The notes beneath the pieces are model-generated. The model saw only the letters and a program-made list of their open reading frames with translations. It was not told the origin of the DNA and did not search any database. The translations under genes were made by a program, and so were the position numbers. Positions 21,506-33,231 of a stretch of 64,000 nucleotides of DNA are shown here, piece after piece; positions within the stretch are counted from its first letter, which is position 1; each line of letters starts with the position of its first letter. Source of the DNA: Calycina herbarum. Lineage: Eukaryota; Ascomycota; Leotiomycetes; Helotiales; Pezizellaceae. Location: contig LLEY01000129.1 in assembly GCA_001414485.1 (NCBI GenBank), positions 112,469-176,468 on the forward strand, given 5' to 3'.

Positions 21506-23068
21506 ATGAAGTTTTTATCACCTCTCGTTGGATTTTTTGCTCTTCAAACCTTCACCGCCGCACTTCCAGCATTTCCGGGCGCAGAAGGTTTCGGTGCAAA
21601 TGCAGTTGGTGGTCGAGCTGGCACTGTATATGCAGTGACAAACCTGAATGATTCAGGGGCAGGTTCGCTTCGCGACGCTGTATCTGCTAAACACCGAATT
21701 GTCGTTTTTGCTGTGGGTGGTTGTAAGTTCCCCCATTCTCTCCCAGAAGAACATTATCTAACTAAAATTCCTAGTAATCAATATCACAGCTCGGATAGTT
21801 GTTTCGGCTAGCGTGACGATTCTTGGTCAAACTGCCCCCGGTGGAGGAATTACTGTCTATGGAAATGGATGGTCTTTTTCAAATTCTGATAATAGTATTA
21901 TTCGATATGTTCGTGTGAGAATGGGCAAGATCGGAACTTCGGGGAAAGATGGTCTTGGGATCGCGGAGGGTGATAATATGATATTTGATCATTTGAGTGT
22001 CTCGGTAAGCTTCTTTTTTTGTTTCTGGAAGAGGCACTCTTCATTGCAGCAGAGATCAAAGTCTGTGGTGCTGGCTAACTGATTTCAGTGGGGAAGAGAC
22101 GAGACTTTTTCAATCAACGGGCCTGCGAATAACATTACTGTCCAAAATAGCATCATTGGTCAAGGCTTGGAGACTCACTCCTGTGGAGGGTTAATGCAGA
22201 CGAGTGGTGGCGTATCGTTATTCCGCAACCTTTACATTGACAACAAAACCAGAAATCCAAAAGTTAAAGGTAATGACCTCTCAGAATGCACGACATAATT
22301 AGTCACTGACCATTTATTAGGTGTCAATGACTTTACAAATAACGTAGTATACAACTGTAAGTTGAACACTATTTTAGACGACGACTTCAAACTGACGAGA
22401 AAGGGGGTGGCGGTGGTGGCTACATTGCTGGAGGAGACTCTGAAGGTCTTTCTTACGTGAACATCATCGGGAACTATTTTATTTCAGGCCCGAGTACCTC
22501 TGCGACGGCTTTCACTCGTGGAAATGGCAATTTCTACGGGTACGTTTCTGGAAATGTCTATGACAGTGACAAGGATGGAGTTTTGAACGGGGTTGTAATT
22601 GCAGCCACATCATCCAATTATGGCGGGATCGTGATAAACGAAACGAAGTATGATTATCCAGCGCCTGCAAATATTCTCACTGCTCAGCAATCACTTGACT
22701 TGGCACTCAGTTCGGTCGGTGCTAGTTTGGTAAGAGATAGTATTGATACAAGACTGGTTGATGAGGTCAAAAGCTACGGAACCTTGGGACAGCTGATCTC
22801 AGATGGTAAGTTTCCCCCCGAAAGTCTTTTCCGTTTTATGCTTGGTTATGCTAAACTCTTCCCCTTAGAAACTGCAAGCCCAATGAATGGCCCAGGAGTG
22901 ACCGATCCAGGGACAGTGGCCATTGATACAGATGGAGATGGTATACCAGATGCTGCCGAGATAAAACTGGGAACTGATCCAAATTTTGCTGATTCAATGG
23001 TTATTGCGGCGAACGGATATACCAATGTCGAAAATTGGGCAAATTCATTGGTTCCTTCAAGTTACTAG
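21506..23068 (+). CDS. Secreted pectate lyase, PL1 type, with C-terminal calcium-binding-like motif
   Basis: Six exons: 21506-21722, 21775-22004, 22089-22269, 22321-22356, 22404-22805 and 22869-23068; 421 residues. A signal peptide (about 1-18, MKFLSPLVGFFALQTFTAAL) is followed by AFPGAEGFGANAVGGR, the usual start of this beta-helix group, VTILGQTAPGGGI, FDHLSVSWGRDETFS and the NKTRNPKVKG segment in the region where the superfamily keeps its catalytic arginine. The C-terminus has DTDGDGIPDAAE (from about 375) followed by LGTDPN, as in calcium-binding thrombospondin-3-like repeats. PL1 enzymes cut polygalacturonate by calcium-dependent beta-elimination outside the cell, softening plant walls. 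The 36-nt exon 4 and the 47-nt intron after it are small but keep the frame and give VYNWGGGGGYIAGG. Intron 5 (63 nt) is a multiple of three without a stop. Confidence 0.88.
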
Positions 23069-24778
23069 CATTCAGAAGGTGTTACTTGGGCTCAATGGTT
23101 GCTGTGTTGAGCTTGTGGCCAACTTGATCACATCCTATCAGCTTCAATAGCAACCTATTGAGCTATTTCCTAATGGACTTGCGAAGACCGAAATTGAATT
23201 CCCTTGTATTTGCTTACTCACTAAATTACAAACCCCAATACCGTTAGCCGAGTAAGAAAAGACTTCATATGTGGCAACTTTCTTCTCGGATTATCACATG
23301 GCTCTATTGTAAGCCTTGTCCTGTCCACCACAGTTCTGGGTAAATGCCACAAACACAGTCCCCATGCATCTTCCACAATTGCTTGGAATGCTTGGTGAGC
23401 TAGGTCTCCCCGGTTGAAAGGATCTATCAGTCTTTCAACTTAGAATTCCCTTATCTTGTACATTCCCATCTCAATAAAACCACTTTCTTGGTATTCCTGG
23501 GTGTATTAGGCTATGTCTTTTCCTCATGGTCTATGAATCTAGATCTGATATAGGCAGATTTAGCCTCTGGTGGCGAATATTGTACATCGACAACGTCATG
23601 TGGTTAGGGATACATTTTTATCTTTAGTTTATCCTTCTTGGTATTTTCCTTCGGGGTTCTGGTAGGGCTTGCGAAATGGTGGGCTATCCAGGAACCGGTT
23701 AAAATGAAGACCTTACAACAGCACATATTTAAGTACGACCAGATTTTCATGTTCCCGAGGCCTAGGTTCGTCCGTTGTGTTTACTTTAGCCAGGAGAGGG
23801 ATGTATCAACATTCTTCTGGGCTCCCTGGTTCGTTGAACCACTTTGACATGTTTACTACTCTGGACTTCATAGGTATGTTTTTAGTATAGATGGAGAATT
23901 TCGGTACTAAAATCAGTTTGAGATCATTTCGCCTATTAGTTTATCGTTGATCATAGGTCTTTATCTAGATTCTGGTTAAGCAATAGAAAAACTAGGAAAT
24001 ATTTTTGGATTCTCTGCTCATTGAATATGTCAATTTGTGTGACAAGAGTTATTTAGCGAGCTTAAAATGTCTCTACGGAGTGAGGAGGATTCCGTTCGGG
24101 AAAAATATTGCAATTGTAACCAAAGATCTCAAAATAAGAACATGAATTCATCATTTCCTTGTTCCTTTCCATGCCAACTTGTGGTGTCATCAATTGCATC
24201 ACGTCAGTCACGCTCTCAACAAATCCCTCTTCAGAGAACTTTCTTATTAAAGATCGCATTTAGCCTCAATCTTGTCAATGTCCACTTAAAAGAAGTTAGT
24301 GGATCGTGGAGTGGACCAAGATCTGACACAATGTGATCCACAATGCTTGTGCTATCCCTGTCTCGTTCGGATCATTTCGTATAAACGGATCATTACAAGG
24401 TGCAACTTGAGACGAACTTTAACCTATTTTCAGCCGAACAGAACTGCCCCGCGCTTCACAGTTTTTCGTTGTCAAATTCAATCTCGAAGTCCGTATAATC
24501 AATCTCAGAGACTCGGTTTCAAAGAATTTGGCGGGTTCTGTCAAATGTAAAGTGCAAGAAGGACAAATATTGAGAGAATGTTTTGTTTCGTTTCATAAAT
24601 TATATACATGAAGAAGAGCCGGATGCTAACATGACCTCGACATCTCCGCCCTTTTACTCCCCCAGCAGTTTCAAGGTTATAGAGAGAGAAATAATTTTGT
24701 CCAAAGAAGAGAAACACCCAATAATGTAGCCGAGCACATTGGCCACCGATCCTGGCTGCCCCAAATACCAATCCTCCC
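23069..24778. other. Intergenic between convergent pectate lyase and xylanase genes
   Basis: 1.7 kb, rather AT-rich. No recognisable gene, repeat or RNA. Short open frames (60-90 codons) overlap on both strands and lack family features. Confidence 0.5.
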
Positions 24779-25616
<838 letters not shown>

Positions 25617-25871
25617 TTAATTGTTGAATTATGATAAATCTGTGCCCGTCGGATGTTTTGTGTTTAAAGTCGCCATCGGACGGATAGATTAAATTTAAGG
25701 GCGCTTGCTTTGAACCCCTGTTGAAATTATATATCCCATACACGATGAACCCTCCTCGCCGCCTCCCAACTAACAGGAAACCATGAGGAATCCGTGGTCC
25801 CTGTCAGTAGCTGAAGAGGAATTCATAACAAAAATTCGGCGCGACGGCGACGATGATTTTATCCGGGAAGT

Positions 25872-25892
25872 CATCTTGGTTCAACCAAGATG
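25872..25892. promoter_or_regulatory. Perfect 10-1-10 inverted repeat in the xylanase promoter
   Basis: CATCTTGGTT, one C, then its exact reverse complement. It lies about 375 nt upstream of the xylanase ATG and 15 nt from a GGCTAA. Could be a dimer binding site; role unknown. Confidence 0.5.
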
Positions 25893-25907
25893 GTTAAAGG
25901 ACAATTC

Positions 25908-25913
25908 TTAGCC
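25908..25913 (-). promoter_or_regulatory. GGCTAA, possible XlnR site
   Basis: Core of the XlnR/Xlr1 xylanase activator site (GGCTAA/GGCTAR), on the gene strand about 410 nt upstream of the ATG, overlapping an ATTGG (inverted CCAAT). A six-base match is weak evidence alone. Confidence 0.35.
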
Positions 25914-26253
25914 AATTGTGAAGTCTCATGATGAGAAGAGCCCCCGATGACCATGCAAAAACAGTCGGAATGGGTTGCCAAGGGTGCCAAGTTGTGGAGA
26001 TGTGGGGTACAGCAAGCAGCTGCCCCTCTGCGGAGTTTCTTCCACCGTTGTTTCGTCACTTAAGCTTAAGCTTTGGTCCGAACCATTAACATCGCCAGTT
26101 CCCCATTCGTAAATCCCAAAAGCGGTTGAAAAATTGCATCAGAAACTCAAGGATCTCATAAGAATTTCATGAGTAATAGCTCAGACGATACGTGTCCTGC
26201 CCCTTTTTGGATGAAAGGTTTCGTAAACTGTAGAACTACAGTACAAGTGAATA

Positions 26254-26340
26254 CTTCAGGTTCGTACCAGCCTACCAAGCTCGTTGCGCAAACTTTCTAG
26301 AGTAATTCAAAGTATTTAACCTAAATACTGGGGAAAATTC
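26254..26340 (-). repeat. Copy 2 of a short dispersed repeat
   Basis: Reads ACTTCAGGTTCGTACCAGCC on plus, then AACTTTCTAGAGTAATTCAA and TTTAACCTAA. Aligns well by eye with 44235-44332, and reversed with 6582-6652 and 31472-31535. Confidence 0.5.
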
Positions 26341-27257
26341 AGAATACTAGCCCCTATAGCTATGAACAATGAAGTTTGATTGGCCCAAAGTTTAGAAACT
26401 ACTAAACCAAAACAATTTCATTTTTATTGTTAGGATTTCAATGCTATTGATGACACCAAAAGCCACAATACTATATGCAGTCTGTGAAATCGAATTTTTA
26501 TTTCACTGTATCTCAAACAATTATACCACCTCTAAGCTTAAGATCAACAACTCAAAATTTGATACAGCATGGATAGGCGCCAGCGGCTCAGCAGCTTTTC
26601 GTCCTTGATACAATCACATTAATCTAGCCATACACTAAAACTCAACTTACTGCTTATGTCTTACGGCTTCCTGAGACATAAGAAAAACTTGTAAGAATTA
26701 ACCATTAATTTGAGAAGATTTTTCAGCTGCTAATTAATCCTAAAATCGAAGCTTATAGTTTTTAAGGCTATGGTTGTGGTTTTACTGAAGTTTAAACTGA
26801 AATCCGCCGTTCAATCGTTGCATGTGGAGGTCCACTAAATCAACAGAAAATTTTGTTCTAGTTCCTAAATTTCCAGGGCAATCCAAGGAAATTATTCTAA
26901 AGAATATTAACCCAACTCTTTTGGAGCAGTCAACTTCAATTGTCTCAACTATTAAGATTTTGAATTGTGCGTTAGGTTTGGAAAGAGGTTCTATTTTACC
27001 GCCGCTTTTATTGCCAATTCTCCTTCCTGAAGACAACACCTTTTCTCCCAACACATCAAAAGGCAGACATAGAAACTTAACTCAATTAGTACAATACAAT
27101 GATTCAAGTGTGTGTCTAGTCACTGATCAGAAAGAAGAAGAAAATCGGAGGGGAAAAAGGAAATATGAAAGTTCCCTTCAAGAGACAAGGGAAGGGGTAG
27201 CCGATTGGTTGATATTGATGCCGTCTTTCTAACCTTGGATGTAAGGCCTACCACTTA

Positions 27258-27273
27258 ACGCGCTTTCACGCGT
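27258..27273. promoter_or_regulatory. MCB/E2F-like boxes of the PCNA gene
   Basis: AACGCGC at 27257-27263 and a full ACGCGT at 27268-27273, about 125-140 nt before the start codon. ACGCGT is the MluI cell-cycle box bound by MBF in yeasts, which drives G1/S genes including POL30. Confidence 0.5.
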
Positions 27274-27396
27274 CGACGTGAATTCAAAGATTCCTCATCC
27301 AAACCTGAAGTTCTTCAACCAAAATCACAACCACTTTTCAACCTCCAGAAAGCAAACACCAACCCCCCAACAATACATCCTGAACCACCCGTCAAG

Positions 27397-28394
27397 AGTA
27401 AGTGATCAACCCTCCCCAACCCGTTTAATCAACTCCCACAATAAAATACCGCGCGCCAGCAAGAAGTTAACTTACTACCCCCCACTACAGTGTTAGAAGC
27501 ACGTCTTGATCAAGCCGACCTTCTCAAAAAGGTGGTCGATGCCATCAAAGATCTCGTCCAGGACTGCAACTTTGACTGCAATGACTCCGGTGTCGCTCTC
27601 CAGGCCATGGACAACTCCCACGTCGCCCTCGTCTCCATGATGCTCAAGGCCGAGAGTTTCTCCCCTTATCGATGCGATCGCAACGTCGCCCTCGGTGTCA
27701 ACCTCACATCCCTCACCAAGGTTCTTCGTGCCGCCCAGAATGACGATATCCTTACTCTCAAGGCTGAGGACGCCCCCGATGTGCTGAACTTGGTCTTCGA
27801 GAGCAGCGCAAACGATCGATTGAGCGAGTACGATTTGAAGCTTATGGACATTGATCAAGAGCATTTGGGTATCCCGGATACTGAGTACGCTGCCACTATT
27901 ACGATGCCAAGTGCCGAGTTCAAGAGAATCTGCGTGGATCTTATGGCTCTTTCTGAGTCTGGTATGTTCCCTCTCCGATGTCCAAATACACTTTCCGGTA
28001 CTAACAGTTTGGTCCCACAGTTGCGATTGAAGCTTCCAAGGACGGTGTCAAATTCACATGTGCTGGGGATATTGGAAACGGTGCCGTTACTCTTCGAAGC
28101 CATACCAATACCGAGAAGGAGGAAGAAAGTGTCGCAATCGATCTTACGGAACCTGTCGCTTTGACTTTCTCCCTCAAATACCTCGTCAATTTCTGCAAAG
28201 CCGCTGGCCTGTCCAAGACAGTCAAACTTTGCCTTTCCAACGAAGTACCTCTGCTGGTTGAATATGCATTGGCCGGAAGTAGTTATCTTAGATTCTATTT
28301 GGCACCAAAGGTACGTCTCGCAACCAAAAACCCTCTTGTCCTGATGATAGCAGCTGCTAATATTTTTTCTTTACAGATTGGTGATGATGAGTAA
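27397..28394 (+). CDS. pcn1: PCNA, DNA polymerase sliding clamp
   Basis: Four exons: 27397 (a single coding base, A), 27491-27961, 28021-28310 and 28377-28394; introns of 93, 59 and 66 nt; 259 residues. No ATG opens the long frame; the exon that starts at 27491 begins TG TTA GAA GCA, and the transcribed sequence before the GTAAGT donor at 27398 ends in A, so splicing creates ATG. The protein then reads [23 protein letters not shown], as PCNA should. Other landmarks are [15 protein letters not shown], the interdomain loop [16 protein letters not shown] and the C-terminal YYLAP-type [17 protein letters not shown] forms a homotrimeric ring that tethers replicative polymerases and many repair factors to DNA in the nucleus. 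MCB-type boxes lie upstream. Pyridoxal kinase follows on the same strand 540 bp on. Confidence 0.95.
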
Positions 28395-28934
28395 ATGCGA
28401 TGATAACGAAAATGGAGTATGAATGGATTGGTTTTTGAAAGCATATCCCTGTGGCGTGTTTGGTTGATTTCATGGATATTGATGATTGCGCCTTCTAATG
28501 TGGGGGGACTGCTTCCAGAGCATTGGGAAGACTTACTGCCAACCTAGGTGTACCCAGATGGATAGATTACGTGTCCGCAATATAAAGGAATACACTTCAG
28601 CCCTCATTCTCGTAATTGTGCGATTTTCCCCATCCCAAGGTCATGGGTATGGTTTTGCAGTACAAGTAGCGCGGGGTACTTGTGGCGGGCCGATATAGTT
28701 TCCGGTTCCGTGGACCCCGCCATGGATGAGTGAGATAAGGACTGAAATTTTGTTGCTCTTGTTTGCTTATCAACGCAGACTTTCGGAGAACTGCAAGCAT
28801 GCAATTGTTTGCGACAACTTTTGATCTGATTCTCGCAGATTTATGATATATTCTCCTCCTTCTCCTCCATATTTCTTCCCTTTTTAGAGCATCCCACTTT
28901 TTATAAGGAAGCAACCCCGCCTTCTTTACCAAAC
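28395..28934. other. Intergenic: PCNA 3' flank and pyridoxal kinase promoter
   Basis: 540 bases; no gene or repeat seen. Confidence 0.55.
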
Positions 28935-30213
28935 ATGGCTTCACAGTCAGACTTCCCTATTCCGGAGACAAATGTTCTTGCAGTTGCTAGTCATGTAGGG
29001 GCCTTTGTATCTCTGAGCGTCTTAGATCCGAACTGACTTTACTGAAGGTTGTATACGGGTGAGTTGACACTTGTATCCAGGTCAAATTGTGGAAACTGAG
29101 TTGGGAAGATATGTTGGAAACACAATGGCAACGTTCGTTATGCAGTCGTTAGGCTGTGAGGTTGCTGCTTTGAATACAGTCCAGTTCAGTATGTCCCTAC
29201 CCAGGCCTTGAAAGAAGAGAAGTAGTGGGTAACAAATATATAGGCAACCACCTGGGATACGGACAAGCAAAAGGCACACGAGCCACAGCCTCAGAAATTA
29301 CAGATCTTTACCAAGGACTACAAGACTCCTACCTCGATTCCTTCGACATGATGCTCTCAGGTTATCTCCCTGGAGCTGCCTCCGTCGAAGCCGTGGGTGC
29401 TATTGCGAGAAGTTTAAAACTAAAAGCGGTGATGAACCCTGGTGGCTTCTTTTGGGTTTTAGATCCTGTTATGGGTGATAATGGAAAGCTATATGTCGCA
29501 GAGGACGTTGTGCCAGCTTATAAAGGTCTGATCAAGGATGCGGATTTGATATTACCAAATCAATTCGAGGCCGAGTGAGTATTGTTCTGTAAGGAATGGG
29601 AGGAATTGCTGACAGAATCTATAGAACATTATCTGGTGTCAAAATTGTTGACATGGTGAGTTTGAAGCTCGCTATCACAACTTTACACGAACAATATCGA
29701 ATCCCTCATATCCTTATAACATCAGTGACCCTTCCCACACCTGGTGCCACCGATTCCCTCTCAGTCGTGGGTTCCACCTTTACGACCTCCTCCAAGCCAC
29801 GAATGTTCAGCGTCAAAATCCCAGCCATTGACTGTTTCTTCTCGGGAACTGGAGATATGTTTGCAGCATTGATGCTCGTCCGTCTACGGGAAGCCGTTAA
29901 TAATACCCCGCACCTTATGGATAAAGCTTCTTGGGTTTCGGCCGATGAGGTGAAAGCTACTGAGTTACCATTGGCGAAGGCCTGTGAGCAGGTGTTGGCT
30001 AGTATGCATGCTGTGCTTACCAAGACAAAAGAGAGGAGAGATACGGAGTTGGAATTGCATGAAAAGAAGATGGGGACGATAGGAATGGGGGTTGGAGAGG
30101 TGGATGAAAAGAAATTAAGGTTGGTAAGGAGTAAGGCTGCCGAGGTTAGACTTGTTAGAAATCTACGGGCTCTGAGAAGTCCTGTTGTTGAATTCAAGGC
30201 GGAGGATGTCTAG
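28935..30213 (+). CDS. Pyridoxal kinase (Bud16/PdxK family)
   Basis: Five exons: 28935-28994, 29048-29058, 29109-29188, 29244-29574 and 29625-30213; 356 residues. The second exon is only 11 nt and is required to read VLAVASHVVYGYVGNTMATFVMQSLG, the family's N-terminal signature; without it the frame is lost. Further motifs are NTVQFSNHLGYGQAKG, WVLDPVMGDNGKLYV, LPNQFEAE and SGTGDMFAAL, whose Asp is the catalytic base of the ribokinase-like fold. The enzyme phosphorylates pyridoxal, pyridoxine and pyridoxamine with ATP in the cytosol to make vitamin B6 cofactor. The C-terminal 60 residues are Lys/Arg/Glu-rich and longer than in bacterial PdxK. Intron 1 uses GTAGGG as donor, less common than GTANGT. 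It ends convergent with dUTPase, 325 bp away. Confidence 0.93.
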
Positions 30214-30538
30214 ATTTTTTCTTCTTAATGTGCATTTGGGAGCGGAAATAAACGATTTTTAAAAGGTGGAAGAAGGGCACTGCGTTCGTTCGCACATGGA
30301 GTACATAGGAGGCACTGTGTTGAGTAGACTTCGATGCATTAATACCACGTTTTCGTCATTTCTTGATATTCGTGGTTCTCTAAACTCGCTTTTTCATCAA
30401 CGCGTTCTTTCGTCTGGAACTTTTCTGCTCAAATAACACACCGTAACTCCGTTATCATCTCTATCATCTGGCAAAATCCACACCCTTTGAATCGATGCCC
30501 CTGTATGTCCAATTCTCTGCGGCCTGTGTCGCAATGGC
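30214..30538. other. Convergent 3' spacer
   Basis: 325 bases between the stops of pyridoxal kinase (+) and dUTPase (-). Nothing else seen. Confidence 0.6.
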
Positions 30539-31246
30539 TTAACCAGTACTGCCAAACCCTCCAGCTCCCCTAACACTCTCCTCCAATTCCTGGACCTCCA
30601 AGACCTCGGGTGTGTAGATTCTCTCCAAGACCAATTGAGCTACACGATCTCCCTCCTTGACCTCGAAATCTTTCTCGCCGTGATTAAAGAGGAGGACTTT
30701 GACTTGGCCACGGTAGTCGGCATCAATTACACCTGCGCCAGTGTCGATCATGTGTTTAGATGCTAAGCCAGAGCGGGGTGCGATTCTGCCGTCTGTCAAG
30801 GAGGGGTTAGTTGGCTGGTCCAGTAGTTTTGTGCTTCATGGGGACTGGGTAAAGGTGAGGAATTGACAAGGGAGGAAAATGAGAATCAAGAAAAAAGCAA
30901 ACATACAAGTGCCCTCCGGAACTGCCATACTGATATCCGTGTCAACCAACACCTTCCCTCTCGCTGGTACAACGGTATCCTTCGCCGCATATATATCATA
31001 CCCCGCCGCAAATGCGCTTCCCCTCGTAGGCAACTTGGCCTTCTCGGACAGTTTCTTGATCAGGAGTGGTGGTGCGGCGTCTACGGGGACAACTGCTGGG
31101 ACGGAGGTTGGCGCACTCATTTTTGTTGGTGTGGGTGGGATTACGGTTGGTGTTCTGGGGGTGAAGGAGTTGGATGTTGGAGAGGCGGGACTTGGTTTTA
31201 ATCTTTTTGGTAAGGGCGATGTTGGTGATTGGGGGTTAGTAGACAT
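30539..31246 (-). CDS. dut1: dUTPase (dUTP diphosphatase)
   Basis: Two exons: 31246-30907 and 30792-30539, intron 114 nt; 197 residues. All five trimeric dUTPase motifs are visible: [11 protein letters not shown] (1), [10 protein letters not shown] (2, about 115-124), [11 protein letters not shown] (3, about 134-144), [10 protein letters not shown] (4) and the C-terminal [10 protein letters not shown] (5), the P-loop-like arm. The enzyme splits dUTP to dUMP and pyrophosphate, keeping uracil out of DNA and supplying dUMP for dTTP. The first 58 residues are a Pro/Ser/Thr-rich extension including [13 protein letters not shown], which could be a nuclear signal; a shorter form could start at [14 protein letters not shown] at 31302-31307 lies 56 nt upstream, as in PCNA. 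The start chosen is the first ATG; the frame extends upstream only through a TTG. Confidence 0.95.
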
Positions 31247-31301
31247 TTGGTTTTCTGGGTGGTGTTGGGAGGGAAAGAGGGAGGGAGAATTCGCGTTCAA
31301 G

Positions 31302-31307
31302 ACGCGT
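31302..31307. promoter_or_regulatory. MCB box of the dUTPase gene
   Basis: ACGCGT, 56 nt upstream of the ATG at 31246. Same element as upstream of PCNA. Confidence 0.45.
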
Positions 31308-31471
31308 TTGAGCGGGGTGTGGATTTAGTGGGGTAGCATTACGGAATATAAGCGAGGGGTTGGGACTCGGTTGTATGAAAGGGGCTCCCGATACACAGAA
31401 AGGTGGCAGTACCTACACTCGATCCGTCCGAAAAAGGATACTCCTAAAACGCCTGAGTTAATGTTCTATAA

Positions 31472-31535
31472 ATTGTCTCAAGTATCTAGGGTAATTGCTT
31501 TGAGTGCAATAGTGAGCTAGTACGAACCTGATATT
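31472..31535 (+). repeat. Copy 3 of a short dispersed repeat
   Basis: Starts ATTGTCTCAAGTATCTAGG as copy 1 and ends GAGCTAGTACGAACCTGATA, whose reverse complement carries the AGGTTCGTAC core of the minus copies. Confidence 0.45.
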
Positions 31536-32343
31536 TACTGCCGCTTTCACTGTCCACTGTGAGGGGAGCATAAGATTGCAAAGCCATGTTGACAGTTGTA
31601 ACAGTTAGTTACTAAATACTTGAAAATATACACAATTATTTGCCAACATTGACAGTAGTGGGGGTGTTGAGCTTTCTTCTATGGGTGCCACCTCGTCTTT
31701 CTCTCATGTCTCAAAGACCTTAGCTTAATATGGAGAAAGTTCAGTAGAGTTGATATCATCTATATTCTCTACTACTCTCAAACAATTCTGAATAAAGTAT
31801 ATGTATCTAGGTAAAACCCTGGAATACTTACTCGGTCAGCAAAGTTCTATGTTTGATGCTTGGCATGCTTTGAAACTTGAACAGCTTGCTTCATAAATAG
31901 AATACCAAGAGGACAATTCAAAAGAAGAATATGAAAACCTCTATACTACACATACTTGTTCCTGTTCTATAGAAGGCAGAAGGAAAGGTTGGTAGTAAGC
32001 ACAAAGCACAACATGTCTAATCCCAGACTCAAATTTTGCTTCACTCCTTTCTCTAGATAATAAGTAACCTTGAAATCAGTTCATCAGTTGTCTCAATTGG
32101 TTTTGGTGCTCAACTGTTCATACTCCATCACTACAATCACCTGGTAAATGTAAGTTATTTCCCCAGTAGCAACTGTCTGTCTAGGCTATCTAGTATATTT
32201 TCACCAAATATATAATTAACTAATTCACTCTAGCTATACTCTAGGTTCGCTATAACTCGTTTCATAGATAGTTAAACAACTGAGATCTTCTAATCTATCT
32301 AGAATATTTATATTGAATAAATGTTACTTGGATAAGTCTCTTA

Positions 32344-32871
32344 CAGTGAGTTGCGAGTTAAGCTTGAATTTGCCTACTTTTTTTGTAATCCGAGCTTAGC
32401 TTTTTCTTATTAAGGCTTTCTCCCTCTTTTCTTTAGAAGACAGAGAACAAAAGTACTCTAAAAGAGACGAGGCCTAGCTAGAAAGAAGCGCTATATCTAA
32501 TTATCTCTCTTCTATACAATTTATCAATTTAAAGTAAGTATAATAAAAGTAAACTAAAAGAAAAATAATTCTTAAAATAACCCCTTTTCTTAAAAAAAAA
32601 TTCACTATAGCCTGTAAGGTTAACAGGCTATGCCAAGACCCTATAAAAATCAAGATAGATATAAAATTGTCTGTCTTTGTCCTATAAAGTTTAGAGAGTA
32701 TAAGGGGAGATATAAGCCTCTTCTTTCCTGTTCTTATAAATAGTATATTATATGTTGTTATTAATCAATAGGTAAAAGAGTGCCTAAAAAGGGGGGAAAT
32801 CAAGGAATTTTCTCAAAAAGCTCGGATTACAAAAAAAGTGGACAAATTCAAGCTTAACTCGCAACTCACTG
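32344..32871. mobile_element. MITE with 54-bp terminal inverted repeats and TA target duplication
   Basis: Left end begins CAGTGAGTTGCGAGTTAAGC; the right end is its reverse complement. The match runs about 54 bp with only two mismatches, up to GTAATCCGAGCTT on the left arm. Both ends are flanked by TA, the target-site duplication of Tc1/mariner/pogo elements. The 528-bp element holds no transposase; the only start-to-stop frame noted is 37 codons (32630-32743, beginning MPRPYKNQDRYK). An internal 9-bp inverted repeat (TAGCCTGT..ACAGGCTA) lies at 32608-32632. Inference: a non-autonomous relative of a Tc1/mariner/pogo-type transposon. The low TIR divergence suggests recent movement. Confidence 0.85.
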
Positions 32872-33231
32872 TATACTCTAGACTTTAAAACATTCTTCGA
32901 GACTTTATTTAATTAACTTATATTTTTTAAATCCTCTCGAACAATATAATTTAAGAACTTAAATTACTAAACTGACTAGTTAATTCTAGTGTTGTGTCAA
33001 TTCTGTAATTGGAGAATAAAACATACCATATCTGAATTAGGCGAAGGATTGAATGTTTCGGCTTTTGTTTGGAAATTAGCTAGAGTGAGACAGGGGTCTG
33101 AAGGGAAAATGCAGCTGGTGAAGACACTTTAGACGTCTTTTTATGATTGACGTGCCATAACCCACAGCTCCTCCATCACCTGGGCTGTCTGGCAATCGCT
33201 TTGGTTCGCCACGGGCGATCTCGCTCTCAAA

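Noticed and set aside
26822..27232. Open frame of 136 codons upstream of PCNA
   Set aside because: Starts with ATG but has AT-biased composition and no recognisable domain, and its end overlaps the PCNA promoter zone. Not supported enough to call.
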